Source: an uncultured Christensenella sp. (lineage in GTDB: Bacteria > Bacillota > Clostridia > Christensenellales > Borkfalkiaceae). Taken from it: a DNA stretch of 64,000 bases. The notes below the pieces were generated by a model. That model was given only the letters and a program-made list of their open reading frames with translations, made no database searches and was not told the origin of the DNA. Below are positions 6,600 to 15,668 of this stretch, one piece after another. Made by a program: the position numbers and the translations under genes. Numbering within the stretch: the first letter of the stretch is position 1; every line of letters begins with the position of its first letter. The stretch spans positions 62,001 to 126,000 of the forward strand of contig CAJTUI010000005.1 of assembly GCA_910579705.1 (NCBI GenBank). Direction: 5' to 3'.

Positions 6600-7817
6600 A
6601 TGTTTCACTATTCACTCTTATCGTCGTTTTTCGACCGCGTCGAACACGAAGACGGAAACAAGTACTACCTTTATAAGGAAGTATGGACGGATTACGCAAG
6701 CGACCTGTTGTCGTCCGTATTTATGTATGCGGCTATCGTTCTGGCCGTAGCGCTTATCGGAATAGGTCTGTTTGTAAAGCTTAAAAAACGCGAAAGTTTT
6801 CCCGCGTTTTTAAAGACCGCAACCACGGTTTCGCTCACCTTTGCTATAACTGTAATCGGGACTATGCTGTCGCTCGGCTTTGCTAAAATCTACGAAAAGG
6901 GCTATACCGAAAACGCAGATATGCTGCTGGAGCTAGTTCCCCCGCTCGTCACGGGCAGCGTTACGGTCGCGGGAATTATCGCAAGCTATATCGCTGCCTT
7001 CTGCTCCAAAAAAGCGTTCAAGGCCACTGTGATAACTTCCGTCTGCCTTATAGCGGCCTCGCTTACCGCAACGGTTATATGCCTCGTGGTTTACTACTCC
7101 CGCGCGATTGCGGGCGACGGTTATTACGACTCCGACGTGTACGGCAGGCTAAATCAGGCGGCCCTGTACGGCTCCGCCGCGGGTATGGTAGTTCTCTCGG
7201 TCGCGGCGGCGTTCGTTATCGACAGAAAAAACAACAGGGGTTTCGACAGCAAATGTATTGCCCTTGCGGGAATTTGCGTGGCGCTGTCGTTCGCGCTGTC
7301 GTATATAAAACTGTTTTCTATGCCGCAGGGCGGCTCCGTAACGCTGGCCTCTATGCTGCCCGTAATGCTCTTCGCCTACATCTACGGCACGAAAAAAGGG
7401 CTGTTTGTCGGCCTTATTTACGGCCTCTTACAGGCTATGCAGGACCCGTACATTATCCACCCCGCGCAGTTCCTCTTAGACTATCCCGTTGCGTTCGCAA
7501 TGGTCGGCTTTGCGGGCGCGTTCTCGAATATAAAAAAGCTTGACAGACTGCCCCAGATTAAATTCGCGCTCGGCGCAGTGCTTTCGGGTTCGCTCCGCTT
7601 TCTCGCGCACGTGCTTTCGGGCGTGTTTGCGTTCGGCGCGTACGCTATGGACGCGGGCAACGACAATTTCTGGCTTTACAGCACGGCGTACAACGCCTAT
7701 ATTTTCATAGACGTGGTTATCGTAATCGCCGCGGGCGCGTTTATTTTCTCCTCCAAAAACTTCAACAGGCGGCTCGCGCTTTACAGCGCGGCGAAACAGT
7801 CCCCGCGCGAGGAATAA
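6600..7817 (+). CDS. thiT: ThiT-type thiamine ECF S-component with a long extra N-terminal membrane domain
   Basis: 405 residues. The C-terminal 190 or so are ThiT: ALSFALSYIKLFSMPQGGSV, then QFLLDYPVAFAMVGFAGAF, RFLAHVLSGVFAFGAYA and YSTAYNAYIFID match the thiamine-binding helices of the family. The first 210 residues, absent from ordinary ThiT (about 190-230 residues in all), contain about five further hydrophobic segments and a DRVEHEDGNKYYLYKE start. ATG 6600 is preceded by GGGAGG at only 3-4 nt; an in-frame start at 6552 lies inside the attenuator and is unlikely. Thiamine would be imported with a shared EcfAA'T module. No thiamine biosynthesis gene is in the window. Confidence 0.85.
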   Translation: MFHYSLLSSFFDRVEHEDGNKYYLYKEVWTDYASDLLSSVFMYAAIVLAVALIGIGLFVKLKKRESFPAFLKTATTVSLTFAITVIGTMLSLGFAKIYEKGYTENADMLLELVPPLVTGSVTVAGIIASYIAAFCSKKAFKATVITSVCLIAASLTATVICLVVYYSRAIAGDGYYDSDVYGRLNQAALYGSAAGMVVLSVAAAFVIDRKNNRGFDSKCIALAGICVALSFALSYIKLFSMPQGGSVTLASMLPVMLFAYIYGTKKGLFVGLIYGLLQAMQDPYIIHPAQFLLDYPVAFAMVGFAGAFSNIKKLDRLPQIKFALGAVLSGSLRFLAHVLSGVFAFGAYAMDAGNDNFWLYSTAYNAYIFIDVVIVIAAGAFIFSSKNFNRRLALYSAAKQSPREE

Positions 7818-7915
7818 CGCAATACGACAAGGGCGTTCTTTAATCAACCGCTTGTTTTTTCATTGACGTTATGATACAATTTCCTTAATTTTGTAAAAAC
7901 ACAGGGATTGCATAT

Positions 7916-9310
7916 ATGAAAGTAAGATTAACAGCGATAATTTTATCGGTTTTTATCATAGCCGCGGTTTTTGCCGCGTGCGGTAAAACCGACGCGGGCG
8001 AAAAGCACGTTCAGGATTTGAATTACGAGGAAAGCACGGAGGAAATATCTAATCCCGACCAGGGATTTTACCGTCCCGTATATGTAAAAATCGACGAAAA
8101 CGGAGCGACGTACAATAAGAGCATAATAAATTCACAAACTCAGCTTTATCATTTGCGTTGCGATATAAGCGCGTTTTCGGCGGCGGTAAACAACACGGCG
8201 GACAAGCCGGTCACCGACGAGGCGCTGGAAGGGTTGGACGCGCTGCTTTTTTATCTTAAAGAAAACGACAAAAATGCGATAGTGAGGTTTGCTTACGATC
8301 CCGGTTATAACGGCAGCGCCGATAAGGAGCCGGCTCTCGAAGTAATGCTTGGGCACGTCGGGAGTATTTGTTCTGTGCTCAACCGCTACGTGAATACGGT
8401 CACCGCCATTGAAACGGGACTTATAGGCCCCTGGGGCGAAATGCATACGAGTGCGGCGGCAAATCCGGCGCATATAACACCGCTTGTAAACGCCTTTTTG
8501 ACCGTCGCTTCCGAAATACCCGTGTTGGTGCGGACGCCTGAAATGATCTACAATTATATTAACGTATCTGACGACGAGGTTGAAGAAATTTCAATATCGC
8601 CCGACGAAAAGGCTTACAGATTAGGCTTGTATAACGACGGATATCTGGGCTCCGAAAGTGATCTGGGAACTTACCGTGACAGAGAGCGCGATATAAATTT
8701 TTTAAGCGCCCAAAACGCACATTTGCCGTTCGGCGGCGAAGTTACCGTTCCCGACAGTCCGCTTCACAATATCGAAACGTGTCTACCCGAAATGAATAAA
8801 ATTCATTTAAGTTATCTGAATGCAGAGTGGGATAACAGAGTAATCAAAAAGTGGAAAAACAGCTTTTATACCGAAGCTTGCGGATTAGAAAAACAGTATT
8901 ACGGCAAAACCGCCTTTACTTACATACAGAACCGTTTGGGATACAGATTTGTATTGAAAAACTCGGTATTTACTTATTCGGCATCGTCTGATAAGCTGAA
9001 CGTCCGCCTCACGTTGCAAAACGCGGGATTTGGAAATCTGAACAGAAACAAGCGGGCAAAGCTGATATTTACCGACGATACCGGCGCGGCGGCGTTTATT
9101 GCGGATCTTGGAGAAATTGCCGTAAAGGACGAGCTCGAATTCAATGTGGAGCACGGTCTTGAAAGCGGAAAATACGACGTTTATCTGCGTATTTACGGGG
9201 AAGAGTTGCAAAGCGCGCCTCTGTACTGTGTGAAATTCGCAAACGACGGGTTGTGGGACGACGATCTCAAAGCCAATAAAATAGGCAGCTTGGAACGCAT
9301 TTCCGCTTAA
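7916..9310 (+). CDS. DUF4874/DUF4832-type lipoprotein, glycosidase-like fold
   Basis: 464 residues. A lipoprotein signal runs to AVFAACG, with Cys22 as the lipidation site. The mature part begins with an ISNPDQGFYRP segment and carries YHLRCDISAF, LLFYLKENDKNAIVRFAYDP and ETGLIGPWGEMHTS, typical of the DUF4874 half (TIM-barrel-like, with GPWGE as a plausible acidic active-site loop). The last 130 residues form a beta-rich domain (VRLTLQNAGFGNL, LIFTDD) as in DUF4832. It would sit on the outer face of the membrane; a polysaccharide-related role is only inferred. Monocistronic, with its own terminator. Confidence 0.8.
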   Translation: MKVRLTAIILSVFIIAAVFAACGKTDAGEKHVQDLNYEESTEEISNPDQGFYRPVYVKIDENGATYNKSIINSQTQLYHLRCDISAFSAAVNNTADKPVTDEALEGLDALLFYLKENDKNAIVRFAYDPGYNGSADKEPALEVMLGHVGSICSVLNRYVNTVTAIETGLIGPWGEMHTSAAANPAHITPLVNAFLTVASEIPVLVRTPEMIYNYINVSDDEVEEISISPDEKAYRLGLYNDGYLGSESDLGTYRDRERDINFLSAQNAHLPFGGEVTVPDSPLHNIETCLPEMNKIHLSYLNAEWDNRVIKKWKNSFYTEACGLEKQYYGKTAFTYIQNRLGYRFVLKNSVFTYSASSDKLNVRLTLQNAGFGNLNRNKRAKLIFTDDTGAAAFIADLGEIAVKDELEFNVEHGLESGKYDVYLRIYGEELQSAPLYCVKFANDGLWDDDLKANKIGSLERISA

Positions 9311-9332
9311 CGGTGGAATTAAATACATATTT

Positions 9333-9366
9333 AAAGGCTCTCGGGCAATTGTCCGAGAGCCTTTTG
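9333..9366 (+). terminator. Terminator after the lipoprotein gene
   Basis: Perfect 12-bp stem AAAGGCTCTCGG/CCGAGAGCCTTT with an 8-nt loop, followed by TG and a T-rich stretch. Confidence 0.85.
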
Positions 9367-9414
9367 TTATCGATTTGAACGATGGGAAGTTCGTTTACGG
9401 AACGCCCCCCCTTT

Positions 9415-10524
9415 TTATATGAACTGCAAAACGTCGACCAGCACCGCAAAACCTAGAATGAGGATAAACCCGACCGCGTGGATTACCGCCTCTATCTTCC
9501 TCGGCACGGGCTTTCGGAAAATCCATTCGATAAGACAGAAGATAACTTTACTTCCGTCCAACGCGGGAATGGGCAGTAGGTTAAACATTGCAAGGTTCAC
9601 GCCGATATACGCCGCGATTTCGAGGAAGTTCTGCACGCCCTGCGCGGCTATCTCCGAAGTCAGCATTATCGTCGTCACGGGTCCGCCCATAGACGACAGA
9701 CTGAGGTGGCCCGTCAACAGCTCGCCGAGGACTTTGAAAATTGTCCCCGCTATTTTGAACGAGTACATAAACGACCGCCCGAGCGTTTCGAAGAACCCGA
9801 AACGGTGGTTTTCCACGCCGACCGCCCAGTAACTCAGCCCGTCCGCGCCCTCGTAAGTGCCTATGCCGAGCGCGCGCCAGAGCTTGTTTGTCTGCTCGGA
9901 GTTTTCGAAGTCGCAATCGGCGCGCAGCATAATCTCGACCGTCTTCTTTTCCCCGCCGCGTATAATCTTCATTTCAACGGTATCGCCCTCGCGCTTGCCT
10001 TTTAGCGCGGACATCAGATCGGAAGTAAGATAAATGCCCGTCCCTTCAACCGAGGTTATAAGGTCGTCCGCGCAAAGACTGTACTGCGCGTACTTGTCTT
10101 CGGCGGGAGTTACCGCCGTGACCTTAAACAACATCTGCCCGAACGACAGCATCGCGATAATAATGAGCAAAACCGCGAGAACGTAGTTCATAAGCGGGCC
10201 GGAAATAAGTACGATTATGCGTTTCCAGGGCGCTTTCGAATTGAAACTTCCCTCGCTTTCCGCGCCGTTGTCCTCGCCTTCGAACGCGCAGAACCCGCCG
10301 AGCGGTAAAAGCCTTATCGAAAACGCCTCGCCCGTCTTTTTGGAGACGCGCCTGAAAAGTTTCGGCCCGAACCCGATAGCGAATTCGTTTATCTTGAATT
10401 TCAACGCTTTACCCGCGAGGTAATGACCGAACTCGTGCACGGTTATCATTGCCAGCAATATAAGTATCGCAAGCAAAACCGCAAATATGGTGCTCATTAC
10501 AGAAGAAACCGAAAGAAGTATCAT
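9415..10524 (-). CDS. rseP: Site-2 metalloprotease RseP
   Basis: 369 residues. TVHEFGHYLAGKALKFKINE near residue 28 holds the HExxH zinc site in the first transmembrane helix; the IGFGPKLF segment and a PDZ-like central domain (SVEGTGIYLTSDLM, GGEKKTVEIML) follow; NLLPIPALDGSKV near residue 315 supplies the third zinc ligand motif (NxxPxPxLDG). It performs intramembrane cleavage of anti-sigma factors or leftover signal peptides. Its ATG overlaps the dxr stop (TAATG), the standard dxr-rseP arrangement. Confidence 0.95.
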   Translation of the reverse strand: MILLSVSSVMSTIFAVLLAILILLAMITVHEFGHYLAGKALKFKINEFAIGFGPKLFRRVSKKTGEAFSIRLLPLGGFCAFEGEDNGAESEGSFNSKAPWKRIIVLISGPLMNYVLAVLLIIIAMLSFGQMLFKVTAVTPAEDKYAQYSLCADDLITSVEGTGIYLTSDLMSALKGKREGDTVEMKIIRGGEKKTVEIMLRADCDFENSEQTNKLWRALGIGTYEGADGLSYWAVGVENHRFGFFETLGRSFMYSFKIAGTIFKVLGELLTGHLSLSSMGGPVTTIMLTSEIAAQGVQNFLEIAAYIGVNLAMFNLLPIPALDGSKVIFCLIEWIFRKPVPRKIEAVIHAVGFILILGFAVLVDVLQFI

Positions 10525-11618
10525 TACAACCTGTCAATAATTTTTTGCGCCCTGTCGCGCGCGGCGCGGTCCACTTCGCTTAAAAGCCCCAGCTCTACCG
10601 CGCAGGCGGGCGTAGCCTGCAAAACGCCGTCCAGTACGGCGGATATGTCCGTGAACGCTATCCGCCCCGAAAGAAACGCGGCCACCGCCACCTCGTCCGC
10701 GGCGTTCAGCGCGCAGGGCATAATCCCGCCCGCCTCCCCGCACTTCAACGCAAGGTCGAAACAGGGGTAGTCCGCGCGCGAAAGCGGCCTGAAATCGAGC
10801 GAGAACGCCTTACCGAAATCCATCGGCTCAACCGCCGCTGCCAGCCGCTCGGGATAGCTCAGCGCCAGCTGTATCGGCACAAGCATAGTCGGATAGCTCA
10901 TCTGCGCCAGCACAGAGCAGTCGGTAAACTCAACGAGCGAGTGTATAACGCTCTGCGGCTGGATTACCGTGCCGATATTCTCGTACGCCGTCCCGAAAAG
11001 CACGTGCGCCTCGATAACCTCGTAGCCCTTGTTGACGAGCGTTGCGCTGTCCACCGTAATTTTTCTGCCCATCTTCCAGGTCGGGTGCGCAAGCGCCTGC
11101 TCGGGCGTGACGTGTTTAAGCTCTTCGCGCGGCACGTCCCTGAACGCTCCGCCGCTGGCGGTTATTATAAGCCGCCGTATTTGTGCGGTTTTGTCGAAGT
11201 GCATACACTGCCACAGAGCGGAATGCTCGCTGTCCACGGGCAATATCTCCGCACCATTTGCGGCCGCGAGCCGCATTATCTCCGACCCGCCGCAAACCAG
11301 CGTTTCCTTGTTGGCGAGCGCAAGCGTCTTGCCCGCGCCGAGCGCCCTGACGCTGTATTCCAGCCCCGCGAACCCGCCCGCGGCGTTAAACACCAGATCG
11401 GCGGCGGAATAGTCCGCCGCACAGAGCGCCTTCTCCTTGTCCTCGCACGCGAGCGCGGAGAAGTCGGGCCCGAGTTCTTCGACCTGACGATTGAAAAGTT
11501 CGCGGTTGGAAGAGGCCGCAAGCGCGACGATTTTATATTCGTCGGGGTAGCGTTTTACAATTTCTATAACCTGTCTGCCTATGCTGCCCGTACTGCCGAT
11601 AAGAGATATTTTTTTCAT
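10524..11618 (-). CDS. dxr: 1-deoxy-D-xylulose 5-phosphate reductoisomerase
   Basis: 364 residues. The N-terminal Rossmann motif is LIGSTGSIGRQVIEIVKRYP; NKETLVCGG, PVDSEHSALWQC (metal/substrate acidic residues) and SASGGAFRDVP-like TASGGAFRD follow, then HPTWKMGRKITVDSATLVNKG and EVIEAHVLFG. It catalyses the committed MEP-pathway step, feeding UppS. No Shine-Dalgarno is evident and a TATAAT ends 5 nt before the ATG, though without a good -35; a terminator after cdsA separates it from the upstream genes. Confidence 0.96.
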   Translation of the reverse strand: MKKISLIGSTGSIGRQVIEIVKRYPDEYKIVALAASSNRELFNRQVEELGPDFSALACEDKEKALCAADYSAADLVFNAAGGFAGLEYSVRALGAGKTLALANKETLVCGGSEIMRLAAANGAEILPVDSEHSALWQCMHFDKTAQIRRLIITASGGAFRDVPREELKHVTPEQALAHPTWKMGRKITVDSATLVNKGYEVIEAHVLFGTAYENIGTVIQPQSVIHSLVEFTDCSVLAQMSYPTMLVPIQLALSYPERLAAAVEPMDFGKAFSLDFRPLSRADYPCFDLALKCGEAGGIMPCALNAADEVAVAAFLSGRIAFTDISAVLDGVLQATPACAVELGLLSEVDRAARDRAQKIIDRL

Positions 11619-11670
11619 TTATTATTATACCCGATAATTTTCAATTAATGACTGTTTATAGAACTATATT

Positions 11671-11699
11671 ATAAAAAGCTCCTTGCGGAGCTTTTTTTA
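11671..11699 (-). terminator. Terminator after cdsA
   Basis: AAAAAGCTCC-TTGC-GGAGCTTTTT, a 10-bp perfect stem with T/A runs on both sides, overlapping the end of cdsA. Confidence 0.75.
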
Positions 11700-12578
11700 T
11701 ATTGCCAGTATGCCGAAACAAAGCAGGATAATTACGCCGCAGAAAAGCAGGCTGTCAAACCTGTCGAGAACTCCGCCGTGGCCGGGCAGGAGCTTGCCCG
11801 TGTCCTTTACGCCGCACTTGCGCTTTATCGCGCTTTCGAATAAATCGCCCGCCTGACCGAATATCGCGCCCAAAAGGCCTGTGAGCAGGAAAAATACCAC
11901 GGGCGGCAAGCCGGGCACGGAGATTTGCGGCGTGCCGATTACAAGGCTTAAACCGTAGTAGATATAGAACGCTGCGACCGCGGCGGCCATACCGCCGATA
12001 AGTCCGCCGATACCGCCGACTATCGTCTTGTTGGGGCTTATTTCGGGAGCCAGTTTATAGGGCAGCCATCTCTTGAAAATACTTCCTATGATATACGCCG
12101 CGCTGTCGGTTATCATTACTATGAAAAACATCAATAAAACGGCGGCCACCGAATAGCGGGGCAGGTGGTTTACGGCCGAAAGGGCGCAACACAGTATGCC
12201 GCAGTACGCCATTGTGAAAAGGCTTGAAAGGGTGCTGTTTTTATCGCTGCCGCCGCTGTGCGCCGCAAGCAGAACGCAGATTGCGATTACGTATACGACA
12301 ATGCAAATCGCCGCCGCAAGATAGCCGCTGCCCGTCGTTGCCTCCGTCAGCGCGAAGAGCGGGACTATTACCGCGCAGAACGCGACGGTTACCGTCCTCT
12401 GCGGGAACGAAACCACATTGAGCGCTTTTAAAAGTTCCAGACTTCCGATTACCGAAATCGCGCAGAAAAGCGCGTCGAAACCGAACGAACCCCAGCCGCC
12501 CGGCACAAGCCATTTCAGAGCGAGCAGACCGATGAGCACAAGAACGTACACCGCGCCCGTTATTATCCTTTTTTTCAT
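11697..12578 (-). CDS. cdsA: Phosphatidate cytidylyltransferase
   Basis: 293 residues with about eight membrane segments. The signature is MITDSAAYIIGSIFKR near residue 155 and, at the C-terminus, KDTGKLLPGHGGVLDRFDSL, the CDP-alcohol-forming CdsA motif with its catalytic acidic residues. It makes CDP-diacylglycerol for phospholipid synthesis. Encoded 44 bp after uppS, the classic frr-uppS-cdsA-dxr-rseP order. GAGG precedes the ATG. Confidence 0.96.
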   Translation of the reverse strand: MKKRIITGAVYVLVLIGLLALKWLVPGGWGSFGFDALFCAISVIGSLELLKALNVVSFPQRTVTVAFCAVIVPLFALTEATTGSGYLAAAICIVVYVIAICVLLAAHSGGSDKNSTLSSLFTMAYCGILCCALSAVNHLPRYSVAAVLLMFFIVMITDSAAYIIGSIFKRWLPYKLAPEISPNKTIVGGIGGLIGGMAAAVAAFYIYYGLSLVIGTPQISVPGLPPVVFFLLTGLLGAIFGQAGDLFESAIKRKCGVKDTGKLLPGHGGVLDRFDSLLFCGVIILLCFGILAI

Positions 12579-12622
12579 TGTAAACCTCTTTTTACCGCGC
12601 CATACGCGCGCGGGTTGTATAT

Positions 12623-13312
12623 TCAGATTTTACCGAAACGCCTGTCGCGCGCGGCATAATCGTTTAACGCCATATCGAACTGCCCGTCCGAAAAGTCGGG
12701 GAAGAGCGCGTCCGCAAAATACAGCTCGGCATAAGCCGCCTGATAGGTGAGAAAATTCGAAAGCCTTTTCTCGCCGCCAGTCCTTATAATCAGGTCGGGG
12801 TCGGGCAATCCCGCGGTATACAACAGCGAAGAAAAACTTTCCTCGTCTATCCGCTTACCGCCGTCCAACGCCGCGTTCACGGCGTTTATTATCTCGTTGC
12901 GGCTGCCGTAGTTAATCGCGAATATCAGCGTGAACTCCGCGCCGTCGGGGGAATTTTGCTCGCCCCCGCGCAATAGCTCGGCCACGTCCGCGGGGAGAGC
13001 GGACAAGTCGCCTATCACCCTGACTGCGGAATTGCTTTTATATAGCTTTTTTACGTTCGCGGTGAAATATTTCCTGAACAGCCCGAAAAGCCCGTCCAGC
13101 TCCTCCTGGGGGCGGCGGGAAAGGTTTTCGGTTGAGAGGGCGTAGACAGTGAGATATTTTATCCCGAGAGCCTTTGCGTGCTCCGCAAGCCCAATCATTC
13201 TGTTCATACCAGACTTGTGCCCGTAAGAACGCGGCATAAGCCTTTTCTTTGCCCACCTGCCGTTACCGTCCATTATAATCCCGACGTGCAGTGGCAACTT
13301 ATCATTTTCCAT
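12623..13312 (-). CDS. uppS: Isoprenyl transferase (undecaprenyl diphosphate synthase)
   Basis: 229 residues. HVGIIMDGNGRWAKKRLMPR is the cis-prenyltransferase P-loop with the catalytic Asp; GHKSG, the LTVYALSTENLSRRPQEE motif, and RTGGEKRLSNFLTYQAAYAE near residue 178 complete the family set. It condenses IPP onto FPP to build the C55 carrier for peptidoglycan. Directly after frr (9 bp gap) and before cdsA. Confidence 0.97.
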   Translation of the reverse strand: MENDKLPLHVGIIMDGNGRWAKKRLMPRSYGHKSGMNRMIGLAEHAKALGIKYLTVYALSTENLSRRPQEELDGLFGLFRKYFTANVKKLYKSNSAVRVIGDLSALPADVAELLRGGEQNSPDGAEFTLIFAINYGSRNEIINAVNAALDGGKRIDEESFSSLLYTAGLPDPDLIIRTGGEKRLSNFLTYQAAYAELYFADALFPDFSDGQFDMALNDYAARDRRFGKI

Positions 13313-13321
13313 AACTGCGAA

Positions 13322-13888
13322 TTAAACCGTCATTATCTCCTTCTCTTTGGCCGAAACTGCGGCGTCGATTTTGGCAATCGCGTCCGAAACGGACTTTTCC
13401 ACGTCCTTTTCACAGCCCGCGGCCTCGTCCTCTGAAAGAGTTTTGTCGTTTTTAAGCTTTTTAATACCGTCCATAGCGTCGCGACGGTTGTTGCGCGCGG
13501 CGACCTTGGCGTCCTCGCCCATCTTCCTTATCTGCTTGCAAAGTTCCTTTCTTCTCTCCTCCGTAAGCTCGGGGAAAACAAGCCTTATCGCTTTACCGTC
13601 GTTGGTGGGCGTGATGCCGATATTGGAAAGCTGAATGGCCTTTTCTATATTTTTGAGAATGGACGTATCCCAGGGCGCGATTACGAGGCACCTGCCTTCC
13701 TGAACGGAAACGCTGGCCGTCTGGGTTACGGGCGTTGCCACGCCGTAGTAGTCCACGGTCACCTTATCGAGAACGTGGGGGTTCGCGCGGCCCGCACGCA
13801 CCGCCGAGTATTCTTCTTTGAGTACGCTGATTGTTTTGGAAAGCTTGTCGTCCAGCACAAGGAGCAATTCTTCCGCCTGCTCTATCAT
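13322..13888 (-). CDS. frr: Ribosome recycling factor
   Basis: 188 residues, the normal length. RAGRANPHVLDKVTVDYYG near residue 32 is the RRF signature, then TPVTQTASVSVQEGR, NIGITPTNDGKAIRLVFP and LTEERRKELCKQ. RRF with EF-G splits post-termination ribosomes. GAGG precedes the ATG, and it lies 11 bp after pyrH. Confidence 0.98.
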   Translation of the reverse strand: MIEQAEELLLVLDDKLSKTISVLKEEYSAVRAGRANPHVLDKVTVDYYGVATPVTQTASVSVQEGRCLVIAPWDTSILKNIEKAIQLSNIGITPTNDGKAIRLVFPELTEERRKELCKQIRKMGEDAKVAARNNRRDAMDGIKKLKNDKTLSEDEAAGCEKDVEKSVSDAIAKIDAAVSAKEKEIMTV

Positions 13889-13899
13889 TTTACACCTCT

Positions 13900-14616
13900 T
13901 TAATTATTGTCTATAATAGTCCCCAGCTTTTCGCCGCACACGGCCTTGATAAGCGAGTCCTGCTCGTCAAGCCCGAACGCAAGCACGGGGATATTGTTTT
14001 CCATACACATAGTCGCGGCCGTGGCGTCCATAGCCTTGATACCGCTCTTTATTATATCGATATACTTAATGTGGTCGTACTTGCACGCGGCGGGGTTGAG
14101 CTTGGGGTCGCTGTCGTAAATGCCGTCAATGTTTTTCGCCATCATTAAAACGTCTGCCTGAATTTCGCAGGCGCGCTGCGCCGCCGCCGTGTCCGTGGAG
14201 CAGTACGGATTGCCCGTGCCGCAGGCCATAATGACAATCCTGCCCTTCTCGAAATGGTGCAAAGCCTTTCTCAGAATATACGGCTCCGCAACCGAAGTCA
14301 TAATAAGCGCGGTCTGAACTCGGGTGGGAATACCGCGCTGTTCGAGCGCGTCCATCATAGCAAGCGAGTTCATAACAGTAGCCAGCATACCCATATGGTC
14401 TGCGGTGGTGCGGTCCATCTGCTTGCCCTGCCTGCCGCGCCAGAAATTGCCCCCGCCTATGACGAGCGCGATTTCAACGCCCATTGCGTGAATTTTAGCA
14501 ATCTGCCCGACGACGCGCGAAATCACGTTTTCATCCAGACCGTGGCCCTGCTCGCCCGCAAGCGCCTCGCCCGAAAGTTTAATCAAAATTCTTTTATACT
14601 TAGGTTTGGTGTTCAT
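13900..14616 (-). CDS. pyrH: UMP kinase
   Basis: 238 residues. KRILIKLSGEALAGEQGHG at the N-terminus, IALVIGGGNFWRGRQGKQMD, the DHMGMLATVMNSLAMMDAL helix and the RVQTALIM segment are bacterial UMP kinase motifs (amino acid kinase fold). It converts UMP to UDP. First gene of the pyrH-frr-uppS-cdsA run, with its own promoter. Confidence 0.97.
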   Translation of the reverse strand: MNTKPKYKRILIKLSGEALAGEQGHGLDENVISRVVGQIAKIHAMGVEIALVIGGGNFWRGRQGKQMDRTTADHMGMLATVMNSLAMMDALEQRGIPTRVQTALIMTSVAEPYILRKALHHFEKGRIVIMACGTGNPYCSTDTAAAQRACEIQADVLMMAKNIDGIYDSDPKLNPAACKYDHIKYIDIIKSGIKAMDATAATMCMENNIPVLAFGLDEQDSLIKAVCGEKLGTIIDNN

Positions 14617-14636
14617 AAGGCCTCCCTATCCCGTCA

Positions 14637-14665
14637 ATTATAACAAATAAGATTTTAAAAATCAA
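14637..14665 (-). promoter_or_regulatory. pyrH promoter
   Basis: Minus strand TTGATT (14665-14660), 17 nt, TATAAT (14642-14637), about 20 bp before the pyrH ATG and just downstream of the tsf terminator. Confidence 0.75.
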
Positions 14666-14680
14666 CCCTAAAACAAATAA

Positions 14681-14715
14681 TAACCCCGCAAAGTTTGAAA
14701 AACTTTGCGGGGTTA
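14681..14715 (-). terminator. Terminator of rpsB-tsf
   Basis: TAACCCCGCAAAGTTT / AACTTTGCGGGGTTA stem (about 15 bp) with a 4-nt loop, followed on the minus strand by TTATTTGTTTT. It separates tsf from the pyrH promoter. Confidence 0.85.
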
Positions 14716-14730
14716 ACGTAATTATTCAAA

Positions 14731-15633
14731 TTACTTTTTCATAGATTCGATTTGCTTTGCAACTTCGTCCTGTAAATTCTCGCTCTTCTTCTCGATACCT
14801 TCGCCCATCTCGAAACGTACAAACCTTGCGACGGTGAACTTCTTGCCGATAACGTCCTTGACTTTAAGGCTGTCGTCCTTTACGAACGCCTGATCCAAAA
14901 GACAGTTGTCCTGATAGTATTTACCAAGCTTGCCCGCAACGATTTTTTCGAGAATGCTTTCGGGCTTGTTTGCGTTCTTCGGGTCGCTCTGCATCTGGAC
15001 GAGCATAATCTTCTTCTCTTTCGCGATAACTTCCGCGGGAACTTCCGCCTCGGTCACATACGAAGGCTTAGCCGCCGCGATTTGAAGCGCAACGTCGTGA
15101 AGAGTGTCTTCCGCCCCTGCGGTGAACCCTGCCGCGTCGACCATAACGCCGACCTTGCCGCCCATATGGATATAGGTTTCGATTTTGCCGTTCGTTTCGT
15201 AAATCTCGAACCTGCGAATGGAAATCTTCTCTCCGATAACCGCGGTCTGGTTGGTGATGTAATCCTTAACCGTACCGTTGCCGAGCTTGCAGGCGTTGAG
15301 CGCCTCAACGTCCGCGGGCTTATTCTTCGCAACAACCTCGGCAACGCTATCCACAATCTCGTGGAACTTGTCGCCGCGGGAAACGAAGTCGCTCTCGCAA
15401 TTTATTTCGAGCAGAACGCCCACCCCGCACTCGGGACAAACATAAGCGCCTACCGCGCCTTCCGCCGCAATCCTGCCTTCCTTCTTGACAGCTTTTGCAA
15501 TGCCGCGCTCTCTCAAAAGCTCGGCCGCCTTTTCCATATCGCCGTCGGCGTCCGTAAGCGCCTTCTTGCACTCTAACATACCCGCGCCGCTCTTCTCGCG
15601 CAGCGTCATAACGTCTTTTGCCGTGAATGCCAT
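14731..15633 (-). CDS. tsf: Elongation factor Ts
   Basis: 300 residues. The UBA-like N-terminus MAFTAKDVMTLREKSGAGML and CKKALTDADGDMEKAAELLR are diagnostic; a GVGVLLEINCESDFVSRG segment carries the conserved CESDFV of the core that contacts EF-Tu. A CxxC (VCPECG) in the core is a lineage variation. EF-Ts recycles EF-Tu-GDP. 35 bp after rpsB. Confidence 0.97.
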   Translation of the reverse strand: MAFTAKDVMTLREKSGAGMLECKKALTDADGDMEKAAELLRERGIAKAVKKEGRIAAEGAVGAYVCPECGVGVLLEINCESDFVSRGDKFHEIVDSVAEVVAKNKPADVEALNACKLGNGTVKDYITNQTAVIGEKISIRRFEIYETNGKIETYIHMGGKVGVMVDAAGFTAGAEDTLHDVALQIAAAKPSYVTEAEVPAEVIAKEKKIMLVQMQSDPKNANKPESILEKIVAGKLGKYYQDNCLLDQAFVKDDSLKVKDVIGKKFTVARFVRFEMGEGIEKKSENLQDEVAKQIESMKK

Positions 15634-15668
15634 AATAATCTCCTTATATTATATTTTCAAGCGGGTAA

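Noticed and set aside
9405..9411. Run of seven C downstream of rseP as another variable tract
   Set aside because: Intergenic, short, not in a promoter spacer or frame; seven is unremarkable at this base composition.
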